This document shows, one piece after another, positions 24,901 through 36,900 of a stretch of 64,000 nucleotides of DNA. Under the pieces are notes generated by a model, which saw only the letters and a list, made by a program, of their open reading frames with translations, had not been told where the DNA came from and did not search any database. The translations under genes and the position numbers were made by a program. Source of the DNA: Erythrocercus mccallii (taxonomy: Eukaryota; Chordata; Aves; Passeriformes; Dicruridae); the NCBI GenBank assembly GCA_013397435.1, contig VZRG01001505.1, positions 1 through 64,000 of the forward strand, written 5' to 3'. Every line of letters begins with the position of its first letter. Position 1 is the first letter of the stretch.

Positions 24901-27900
24901 TCTCACAGAATCAGAGTGATAGTTCTGATTTGTATTTTAGAGCCATCTTTGAAAACGTGTTGGATACTAAGAACCATTGAGCCAGACTTCTTGTTTGCCT
25001 CATAAGATGAGACTCTGTCACTGACATTAAATGCTAAACTTCCTTTGCAGGTTCTCTTTTCCTACCTTGCATAACAATGTCAGAAAATAACTGCATATGC
25101 TAGTTTGAATCTAACCTTTACTCTGACTAGAAACTCTCATTTTAAGGATGTGTTTTTTCCAGTTCCTTCTTGGAAACTGTTGATGCTACAGGAGGTTACC
25201 AGTATATTATCAATGTACACACAATTAAGCAAGGCTGGCATTGGAAAGTGGATACTTTGTTTAGTTTATATATGTTAGTGCAGTGGGTTTTTTGAACATT
25301 GTCAAGCATATATGTGCAAAGTTTTGTCCTACCAACACATATAGGAGCATGTCTGCCTTTCTCCTCACTATATGTGTATGTCAAAACAAAGGGACTTGGC
25401 TCTTTTGCATTCCACTCAGTTGCAGTGTCAGTATTTATCTTGGGAGTATTTTTTATTTGAAGTTTTATTATTTAAGTCTCCAGATTTCAGTTTTTAAGAG
25501 CTGCCTCTGTTATTCAAGCTCAGGACAAAAATACTCTTCTCCTGTGTAGAACAACTTCACTCTCTGTTGCCCTGATAGTTCATTCTGTCAGCTCTTGCCT
25601 CTGATTTGTGCTCTGTAATGGAGAGGTGACAAGAGGCATGGTCACAGAATCACAGAACATTCTGAGTTATAAGCGACCCACAATGATCATTGAATACAAA
25701 TCTCAGCCCCGCACATGACATCCCCAAGAATCACACCATGTGCCGAAGAGCATTGTCCAAGTGCTTCCTGAGCTCTGTCAGGCTGATGCTGTGACCACTT
25801 CCCTGGGAAGCCTATTCCAGTGCTCAGACCACCCTCTGGGTGACAAAGATTTTTCCTGATATCCAACCTAAACCTCCCCTGACACAGCTTCAGGCCATTT
25901 CCTCTGGTCCTGTCACTGGTTACCAGAGAGAAGAGATCAGTGCCTGCCCCTCCTCTTCCCCTCACAAGGAAGTGGTAAACTTGCAACTCAGTCTCCTCCA
26001 GGCTGAACAGACCAAATTACCTCAGCCACTCCTCATATGGCCTTCACCTAAGGCTCTTTTCTACCTTCTTGGTAGTGGTTGTCCTCCTATGGATGCTCTC
26101 TAGTAGCTCAATGTCCTTTTCCCATTGTGTCACCCAGAACTCCCCCCAGCACAGGAAGTGAGGCTGCCCCAGTGCAGAGCAGAGCAGGACAATCCCCTCC
26201 CTTGCCTGGCAGCACCCCAGGATATGGGTGACCCTCCTGGCTTACAGGGCACTGTTGACTCATGTTCAACTTGCCATTGACCAGGACCTCCATTCCATGG
26301 ACCTGTCTCCAGTCTCTTGTTCCCCAGTCTATACAAACATCCAGGTTTGCCCCATCCCAGGTGCAGAATCCAGCACTTCCCCTTGTTAAACTTCATACTG
26401 TTAGTGGTCACCCATCTCTCTAATTGATAAAGGTCAGTCTGCAAGGCCTTCCTGCCTTTGAGGGAGTCAACAGTTCCTCCCAGTTATGTATCTTCTGTCA
26501 ACTTGCTTAGTACGCCTTCCAAGGGTTACTAAGCATCCAGGTCATTTATGAAGATGCTGAAGAGCACAGGGTGGAGGATGGAGCCCTGTGGAACCCTATC
26601 AGTGACAGGTCTCCAGTCTGATGTCACTCCATTCACTGTAACCCTTTGCACCTGACCCATGAACTAGTTGCTCATCCACCCCATGATGTGTTCATCCAGC
26701 TGTGTGCCGGATGTCTTGTCCAGAAGGACACTGTGAGAGCCAGTATGGAAAGCTTTACTGAAACCCAAAAGGATTATATCCACTGGATATAATAGGTGGG
26801 TTATCTTGTCATAAAATGAAATTAAGTTTGACAAGCAGAAGTTCACCCTCAAGAACCTGTGCTGGCTGTGACAAATGACTGTGTTGTCTTTCAGGTGTTT
26901 TTCAGTACCTCCTAGAATAATAGTGTACTTGCAGAGCTGGGTTGTCAACCATACTAATGGAAAGTACCTCAAAGAGAGATCTAGCAGCTCAACAAAAACC
27001 TGGTTGAGACATTTGTGCTTAAGAAAGAGTGGCTGTTTGAAGTGCTGCTCAAAAGTGAAGCCATTTGCTTGTTACTAAAAGTTTCTGTGGCCTTGAAGGT
27101 GGTGTGATTCCTTGAGATGGCCTGTGAAGGGCCAGGATTTGGACTCAGTGATTCTTGTGGGTGGCTTCTAACTCATGGTATTCTATGATTCTAGTGATGT
27201 CAGCCTCTGCTTATTTATACTGAAGTAATTTGAAACAATTTACTGAAATAGCATTTTGCTGTCTCTAAATGGTTTGCGCAGTCAGCATATACACTCTCTT
27301 CAAAACTGAACTTCAGTGCCTAGAAAACCTCAGAGCTATTATTGGCTTAAAGAGGCTTAAAGATCTCTGAGGATCTTCTCTCCTCAGTCTGCTGCTGGTC
27401 TTTAGTGTGAAAGGGTTTATAGCCCTGTCAGCAAAAATTTATTCAGCTCTGTTGCAGCTCTATTTAAAGAGCACTAGCCAAGAAAAGGGATACATAAAGG
27501 TGGACCTCTGCATCCAGCTTCCTCCAGGATGAACACATTCCAACACAGCCATCTCAAACAAATTGTTATCTTGATAATGTTAAGTATTTTCTGGAGCTCA
27601 AAGTTTCTTTGGCTGGTCACCTAAATGAATTCCTCAGTCTTGTGCATGGACACATGGGACATCCTTATCAATTACTCTCTATGTAGGATGTTGTTATTTG
27701 CCAAGATGGCATACTCTGATTTTTTTGTCTATGTGACCTGATATACTTTGGTCTCCTGACCATGTATCAAAGCCTTTGCAAGACTTTGATAAGTTTTTTG
27801 TTTGGTTCTATTTTTAACTGAGCTCCTTTCTTCTCTTGTGGTACAAAGGGCACAGTAAGATTCCTCATATCGGAGGGTACAAATAGAGATGTTCTCTGTC

Positions 27901-30900
27901 AAGAATAGGTAAAGCATCTTTGGTTTCACTGCCAGACATGTTTATTGTCTGTTATATAAAGCTGACTAGTAGAGATGCCCGAGAACTTTGTTTTCTTATG
28001 TCTTATTCTTGCAGAAAGTATTTCTATTTTGGTTTTTCACTGATAGAGAATAATTTAGGCACGCTACCAGGAATGTTTTGTAACATAGTTAATATTATTT
28101 TATATCTAAGAAAACTATTTCCTTTGTGTCCTGCTAGTGTTCATGGAAGTTGACCAAGACCTATTCTAAGAAGCTTTTCAGAGATTGTTTTGGCACCAGC
28201 CTAGACAATGTAATGCAGAGCAAGTGTATGGAAATGCACTTACATAGTTCACTCTTAACTCAGAACATCATGTGACAATTTTGTCTAAATGTGACAAGGT
28301 ATACATAGGACAAAATACATGGTTCTAAACACAGCAAAGGCCATTTTATTTTTTTTTCAATGTATTGTAACTTTCTATATGTTTCTTGCTAATATTCTCT
28401 TGATAATGAGTGTTATGTGTTATTCTTTTTCTCTAAGATGATACCTGAAGTCTTATTATGCTTTGATTATGCTTACATTATGCTTTGATTGTATGTTGCT
28501 AGGGCAGAGCTGCAAAGAATTACTTGGGCAAGGTTTATAAAGTTCTGATGGATATTGACATTAGTAGGGTGGAGGTGAATGCTACCCCTGAGTAGCAGCA
28601 AATAATTCAGCTGCTCCATGTTTTTTCATTGATCTGCTTTTGAAAATAACTTTGATTAGAGTTGTTTCCTCTGACAATGGAACTTCAATGTGGAGCTACA
28701 TAAACCTTGGTAAATTTCTTTATTTTTCTTGCTTTGGGACCAATGTGAAAACACTAAGACCTTTTGTTATCTCAGTTTTATGTAGATTCCTGCTAAGCTA
28801 TGGTTAGATCAATCTAGGTTTAGGAAGAAGAATTTTATTATGAGTTTGTGGCTACAGTTATCAAACAGTACTTTCAATGTTGTGACTTCAGACTACGTGG
28901 TATGCTTATTCTTGAGCTTAGCAAAGGGTGGATATGTAGGGACTGGCAAAATATCTGGTTCTGAAGGAGGCTGAGGTGTTATTTAAAAGAGTCTAATCAA
29001 TTTTATTAAATTTATTATGAACCAGAAATTTATTCCTTAATTTCAGAACTTTTGTAAAGAAAAACAATTCCCTGAGCATGACAGCAGATAGCCTGCCTGA
29101 CAGCACTGCCTGGCAAGTGTCCTCTTGTTTCTGAAGTATAGAATCAAATCTCCTTTCCATCAGTAAACTGAGAGACACCTTTGTTTATGATCTGCTTGCC
29201 TGTGGGGAAGATTGCGGAGGTTAATATGCAAAAGGTGTAAATTTATGAAGGGTGTCACCATCTTCTGGTCCTCCTAGAAGGAAAGACAGACCATACTTCT
29301 TTGTCAGCAAGTCCCAGTTGTATTGCATAGATTAGATATTTGCTTATTACTGATGCGCTCATGTGTATTTGGAACCCTTCAAAACAGAGGAGAAGCATTA
29401 CAGGAAATGCTACCCTGTAGTAACTGCCTCAAGCTTAGTTCCTTGTGGATGTTCTCTTCAAAATCTGTATAAAATGCATGTTAAAGAAGTGTAAGTGGCA
29501 AAATGATTTAGTGTTAGAGATGCAACTGATTGACTCTCTTTTTTGTTTTCCAAGGTGGAGAAAATACACAGAGGTGATCCAATGGATGGACTTATTTATC
29601 CTGCTAAGAAAATACCACTAGTAGCAAAAAGTGATACGGAGCAAGAAAAGGCATCTCAAAATGTTACTTCATCAAAAGCAGACTCTTTGTTAAAACCAAA
29701 TAGGGAGACCACACCTGCATCACTCAGTAGTGACTTCAAGGCAAAAGTTGTTAGCATCTTGCTGAAGTATTCCAGTGGTCTTTGGGCTCATGCACTTCCC
29801 AAAGTGTACCAAGACGCTTACCAAATAAAATTTCCAGAAGACATTCTAAATAATCTAGAGTTGCTGTCAGATGTATGTATTGTGGACTATGTATCTGAAG
29901 TCCCCAGAAAGGCAATCCTCTATGCTAAACCCCAAAGATGCATTGATGAAAATCTGAATGTCACTGAGAAAGTCAAGAGGCATGATGGTGTGAAGGCCAC
30001 AGCTGAACAGCAGTATGAAGAATCTAAGGACCAGTATCTAGAAAACATAACTGTTCCTTCTCTAATCGTTCCATCGGAAGGATCTGTGTCCATCATGGTG
30101 TTAGAATTGAAAAACACTAATGAGGTCCTAATTAGGCAAGTTTGTATTTTGGAATCTACCTTTTTTGCTTTATTTATAAATCCACACATTCATATTGTGC
30201 AGGTCTGCCAGAAAAGAACAGGTGAACAGGACATTTCAGAACTTTACTATTTCCTTATTTTGCTAATGAAAATAAGGAATCCTTTTGTTTGTGTGTTTAA
30301 ATGGAAATTTTCTGAAACTTCTTCTGTCCTGAAACAATCACATATATTATTAGCTTTAGGTTGTCTGAGACTCAAGGCAGATTTCACTTGCCATTGGACG
30401 ACTTTATAAAATAATCCCACTACAACACAAAATAGTATTCAGATATTACTATTGTGCTTATTAAAATACTTTTTACTTCTATAACTTACACTAATTAGGC
30501 ATGACTTGAGTGCGCTTAGATTCTACTTACAGAAAGATGAGCTTTTGTCCAACAAAAACCGAGTGTTTCTTGATTTGGTTCCTAATCAGCCTAGTCTAAG
30601 GGGACAGTGTAAGATGTGGATTGTTACATTACACCTGTTACTTCCAGCCTGCTATGCACATGTGACTTAACTCTACAAAACTTTCCCGTACACTTTTTCG
30701 TTCTGGCATCATTTGTAACTTATTGTACATGTGGAGTAATGGTTCATAGCTTTCAAGTGTGTTATTTTAAGGATATTTCCACTAAGTGATGAATGCTTTG
30801 AGTACCATGGATTAAAATACCATATGACAATGTTGAGCTGAGGGTGGTTATGTAAAAAATTCTCTACAAAGCTGTAGTTCCCAAATTTTGAACCATACTA

Positions 30901-33900
30901 CTTGGACAGTACTGAAGTTTCTCAGTTTGTCAGCTCTGTGTAGGTACACGATGTTAATTAGTGATTTCTTCATCCTAGTCACAAAAATTACTACTCAGGG
31001 TTATCCATGTACTTCATGGGCAAGGCCATTTATCCTGATATGATGAAACTAGCTCTGAAGGGGTTAGGGTTTTTTGCCATGACAAGAAAATGTTCATGTA
31101 GACATATAGGGAGGAAACAGTGCATGGGCTCTTCTTTTCTTACATGTCTTACCAGTCTCTTTCTGCTGACCTACACAAGAAGTATGTGTTGGTTGATGTT
31201 GATTTTTGCAGGACCAATAAAATCAAGATTCCTATTTGAATCTCAGGGATGGAGAAATATCTCTTTACTTTCTTGGTACGTGGCTAAGTTTTGTGTCTGA
31301 AACCTTTCACCTGCCATACAAATGAAGGCAAAGCTGAAAGGTGCTGGTTTTAGTGCTGTTTCTGTTTTGAGGCATGGATCAATTATCAAAGAATTCTAAT
31401 GTAGTCAGAATAAAAGTGAGGTGATAGAAACACTCCTAGATATTTGCTAGACATTCACAACAGAGTGTTTGAAGGCAGAGATGATACACTAAGTACTGCA
31501 GTTGAATTCTCACAAGAAAAATGAATAAAATAGTGAGTGAGGCAGGAAATTCTGAAAGATTCTTCTTCTTTCTGTTGAGTTACTCCAACTGTCTAATAGG
31601 TATGTTCAAGAAACTTTTAAGTAACATACGAGACTGTCACCCTACTTTATCTCCATTACAAAGTGGATGAATGCTCGCACAGAAACAAAAAGGCTATTTA
31701 TAGGAAAATCACAGTTCCTTGTAATGTGGTCAGATTTAGCATAATTTTTATAACAGAGTTATGATATCATGTTATGTTACAATATCTGCACTATCTCTGG
31801 GCATATAATCTAAACTATGTGGTAGAATTGAGTAGTATCACCCTAAGAACAAGCTGAAACAGTAGCTACTAAACAAATTTGTGGGTAAGTTTTCCCTTTG
31901 TCTGCTCTAATCTGACTTGTTTCTGAAGTATTCAGAACTTCCCATTTGAATTTTCCAGAAAGTTTAAATACTTGATTTAAGAAGACCTGTGTAACACAAA
32001 CAGCATTAATATGAACTATTAAGTCACCAGCCAAATATCAAGATAAATCTGGAGTATGAGAGTAAACAGCACTTGGTTTAACAGCTAATTTTTAAAGATA
32101 TTTTAGAGGCTTTGGTTTGGATCAACCTTAGTGAAAGGCAGATTAAAATGGTGTTTGTTAGTGACAGAGTAACTTTTTTTTTCTAAAAAGAGAAGAGTTT
32201 GGACACAAATGTCTTAGAAAATGTATATCATGTATTCATATATGCATGTAAATGTTCTTATGTTCTTATTCAGCTTTTTTGAAGTGGCATCCCAACTCTT
32301 GTGGTTTTTTGTTTGGTTTTTTTTTTGTAAAATATTGTAGGTATGTGGGCCAAGATTATTCTTCTGCCCAGGAACAAATGGAAGATGAAATGAAAGCATA
32401 CTACAGTCAGAACAGTACAGTGTCACCGGCTCAGTCTTTGAGTGTTGGGCAACTTGTTGCAGTGCATGCTGAAGAAGATGCCTGGTTGCGTGCGCGGATA
32501 ATTTCTCTAGAAGACAACAGAGTAAAGGCAAGCAATTACTCTTCTGGCACTTGGAGAAAAAATTGAGACAAGTTTGTTTTTTAGATACACAGTCAATTCT
32601 TAAATATGCTGCACTCTTTCTTTTCTTGCCCTGAACTGCTTCTGTTTTAAGGTATATGAGAATTTAGGACTTTGTAGAAGTTACACAGTTGACAAAATTA
32701 AACGGTCTTCTAGGTTTTTCTCCTTAAATAGTTTGGGAGTTTTGGTTTTGGTTTTAAAAGGGTCTGGACCCTATAGTACTTAGGTACTGAAAATGTACCT
32801 TTGATAGGAGGAATAGTTTGAGGGGGTCACAGGAAGAGAAAGGAAAGGACAACATTCATTTGCTTCTTGTTCTTGTCTGAAGTCTTGTACTGAAGTATCT
32901 CTAACGTGCACTAAATAGCAAAAAAAAAAAAAGAGAAAGAGTATACTTTCCCCTTCCAGACAGATGTAGTGTTTTGGGAGTTATGTCATATGCATTTTAG
33001 TTAAATCCCACTGACATTATCTAACTCCTATGTTAAAATTTTCCTGTGCCAAACAGACTCTTCTTGCCATCTGCAGTGAAATTAGGATGTATTTTAGAAG
33101 TATAAAAAAAGTTTAAAGCTTCTCAGTTATTTCTTGTCTAGTCAATATTAATGATACCTCCTTAACATTTTTGTTTCTTTCCCCAGTTAGGTAACCCAGC
33201 CTTGCTTAACATACTTTTAAAGTTGAACCATTTTATAAATACTGAAATAGCACATGTATTAGAACTGAGTTTTTTCTGAAAGTTAGTATGATACCCTTCA
33301 GCTGTAAGTTGGAGTGGGGTGTCAGAACTTGGTTTTGTGAAAGATTGTTGGGTTTAGAGAAGTGGCAAGAAAATTAGTGACATGCTTGCCTCTAATTTCT
33401 CCCTAGTCAGATCTATCAGCCAAAAGAAGGCTTCTGCTTTATTGCAGTGTTTGCTGATTACCCTCTAGCACAGTGTTCAGACCTCCTTTTAATATGTGCT
33501 ATGCAGATATTTTGCAGGATAGAGTTTAGAAAAAAAGTTGCAGCAAGTCCCATCAAAGCCTTCTTTCTCTAACTTTGGCTGCAGTAAATTGCTGCCAGTA
33601 GCAGTCTCCATACCAGTTTCCTGCATTGACTGTAGTATTTGTATCAAAGGCAAGCTTAAATCAAAATTATTCTCTTATTGCTGTAGAAACAATAGGCAAA
33701 ACTTACAATGGTACCTGAGTGGTATTTGACTTTTCAACACTTTTGAAACTTTGTAAATAAAAATTGTGACTTTATTACCTCTTTTCACTTAGTTTGAGAT
33801 AATATATGCTGAATGCTTCCAGCATTATTCCTGTTTAAAGTTGAGATTCTGTGAACAGTTGGAGGAGATGGTTTTATGGAGATCTTGAAAAAGAGGCTGT

Positions 33901-36900
33901 CCCTGAAAACATGAAATTAATGGTCCTGAACTGGCAAAAAGTCATTTGTCTGTGGCTGTATGGAGAATGTGATAACAAAATACATTCTTCCTAGACTCAA
34001 GAAACCGTACTTAAAATTATATTTATGATCTTGTGCTTTTAATTCCCTTTTCTATTGTCAGGTATACTATGTTGATCATGGCTTCACTGAGTTTGTTGAA
34101 AGCAACAGTGTGTGCAGACTACAGAAACAGTTCCGAGCACTTCCTTTTCAAGCTGCAAAATGTAAACTGGCAGGTAAGAGAAAGCCAAGGCTGACTGCAC
34201 CCATGCTTACTGCTTACTGCTTAATGCTGTGCTTACTGGTGGCACAGATATGGATTGAAGCCTCTGTGAGTCTGGGAGTTCTGATCCTTGTTTGTAATAG
34301 GTCTGTAGGTGTTGATACATTTTGTTTAGCTCAGCTAGTCTAAGCAGACACAGATATGCATGGAAAGAAGGAAAAGGAAGGAAGGAAGAAAATATGTGAA
34401 GAAGAGTTTTACAGACAATCCTTGATTTTAGAAGATGATTTTATCCTGTACCTCTGTAATGAAGCTTAATTATTTCTGCACTTAACATTCATGTCTTTGT
34501 TCCTTTAATATACATGAGCCTAAAAAAATAAAAGAAAATGTTTGAAGTGAAGGAAATGTGTTGTGTGAAGCAACGTACACTAGCACATCTTTATCCATAA
34601 ATGAGGTACATCTGTTGTGGCCAGATCAGGAAATATTTCTAAATATGAGTCTATTTAATTATTTTGAAGTGATCCTCCCCCTTTCAGTACTTGCAGACTT
34701 CCTAGACTCTTCTGGAATTTATTTACCATTTTTAAAACCAATAGGCCTTTTTAACTTTTTAAAAATACTAAATTTTAAGTATGTGAAATTGCTGTGAATG
34801 AACTTGGCTTTTTTTTGGTTGGTTGGTTTCTTTAAATTTGGATGCATTCCATTTTTCTTTACACATTTGCCTCAACTCTTTCTGAAGAGGGTCTTTTTCT
34901 TTTCTATTTTGCCCTGCCTCCAAAGATGTCTTTCTTTGATAAAATTATGGAAATTAAGTAGATTGTAAGTACTAGGGGTGCAGTACAACTTCTGTACACA
35001 AAATGGTATGATGTGTCTTACAGGACTGGAAGCCTTCTGTGATGATCCTGTCCTAGTAAAGGCTGTGGAATCACAGACATGCTACAAGATATTTGCTGTG
35101 GAAATACTGGAAAAGAGTGATACTCCTCTTCTTGTTCTCTATGACACTTCTGGAGAGGATGATATCAACATTAATGCTACTTGTCTGAAGGCATTGTATG
35201 ACAAGTCCCTTGAACTGCACCTACAGGTACCATTGTCCTGTTTCCTCCTTAATCATGAAAAATCTTTGACTGTTGAGGTCTTAGATGGACAAAAAAAGTG
35301 CTCAGAAATTTGCTAAATTTTGTGGGGTTTTTTTTTTCCTTTCTTGTCAAACTCTTACTGTTGCAGGTAGATGCACTATATACCAATGTCAGAGTAACCA
35401 ATGTTTCCTCTGATGGGAGTCTATATTGTCAAGTACCATCCAAAGGCTTGTCTAAACTTTCTGAAATATTGCAGAAACTAGAAGACTACTTTCTTTACAA
35501 GGTAAGTTCTGTGGTGAGGGAAGTGGTGAAGTTGTGCAGCATTTCTCCAGAGAGTACCAATAATTTTCGTCGCACATAAGTTCAAGTTTCTGTGGTAGCC
35601 GTAGACTATTCAAAAAGGCTAAAAATTCCTTCTAGTTTGGGGTTTTTTGGGGTGCACCTTTCAGCATGAAAAGTGTCTTTTGATGCTTTCATTTTCACAT
35701 GCACCCTCTAAGGCTTCAGTAACTACTTGCAACTTTCCTTGAATAGTTAAATAGTAACAGTATTAATGGGAAGCTTCCAATGGAAACTGCATGAGATTGG
35801 TATAAAGCCTGTGGAAATACTGCCTTTTTTCCTGGAAATTTTACATTATGAAGTTGAGGTGCATAAACAGCTAGGCCTGTACAAAGTGGCAGCAAAGCAT
35901 CATAATCAAGGTCTGTTCTTCTCAACATGGCGTCTTTACGGATTCAGTGGCTTTGATCTGATATATCTGAATCTGCATATTTTTTCTTACATACTTAGCT
36001 TTTGCATGTTATGGCTAGTATCAATGTCAAAGTGATGTATAGGAGACATTTTGAAAAGTCATAAGTTGCTTTAAAATAGGCATGTGGCAGAGAAGTCTGA
36101 CATTCCGCCAGCCATTTGTAGACACGTGCAACAGTCCTTATTAGACACAAGAGAATTTAGGCCACAGAGAAGAAATCTAATTGTAAGAAGAATCTAATTT
36201 GTAAGAATTAAGATAATCAATTCTGTAATTCAGCTGAGCCTGACAAAATCATGCGATGCAGATCCTTGGAGGTCCCGTTAGAACTGCTGCTTGTGAAACT
36301 ACTCCGTCAGAGTGGTTTAGGTGTAGAAGTTGAGCTTTAGACCTGTTGTGTGACCATCTGGAAATAGTTTATACTGAAAGCATTTTATCTATCAGGATTC
36401 CGTTTCAAGCAAGCTAAACACTGAAAGAAAGTGTATAAACCCTAAAATATTTAGCAACACAAAGACATTAAGGAAGGCAGCCATATAGGTGTTTCAAGAG
36501 TCGGTATTCTTTGGAGAGGGTACTTGTTATTTTCTTGCTGCTATCAAAGAAAGCATTTGTTCTTCAGATTATTTTAATATCAGGCTTTGCAGCCTATCTG
36601 GAGGGTTTTAACTCATTTTGCCCAAGAATTTAAACCTAGTAAGGTGTTGATTCTTCTTCAAATGGAGTTTCCCCATACATTTTATAGTGTAGCTGTTGTC
36701 CTGTTATTTAGGATTATTGTGGTGACTGTCACCCCTATGAGACTTTCATACTTGACTCAGCAGTAAATTTGGTTTGTTACACATCTCAAGAAATTGTATA
36801 TTCTAGAATATAAGCTAGGAGTTTCTTCACTTGCTGTCATAGCTCTTAAACACTCTTGGTTTTCAAGTCAAGTAATTGTAGGTGATTTCCTAGTCTCTTT

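Larger units (their letters stand above)
15820..29554 (+). other. TDRD7: TDRD7 intron 5 (13.7 kb, repeat-rich)
   Basis: The longest intron, separating LOTUS 2 from LOTUS 3. It collects most of the interspersed repeats: CR1 pieces near 19336-21440, 23966-24062, 25645-26990 and 27100-27196, plus three perfect short-spacer palindromes (17829-17857, 18219-18255, 19104-19126). The stretches 15820-17800, 21440-23960, 24065-25640 and 27200-29550 are AT-rich and show no gene. Confidence 0.85.
30136..32340 (+). other. TDRD7: TDRD7 intron 6 (GC-AG)
   Basis: A 2.2 kb AT-rich intron with a GC donor. It holds a perfect 11-bp hairpin at 30251-30279 and no gene or recognisable repeat. Confidence 0.85.

Noticed and set aside
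29543..30409. Single 288-codon open frame as a stand-alone gene
   Set aside because: Only 29555-30135 matches TDRD7. The remainder is intron read-through after a GC donor.
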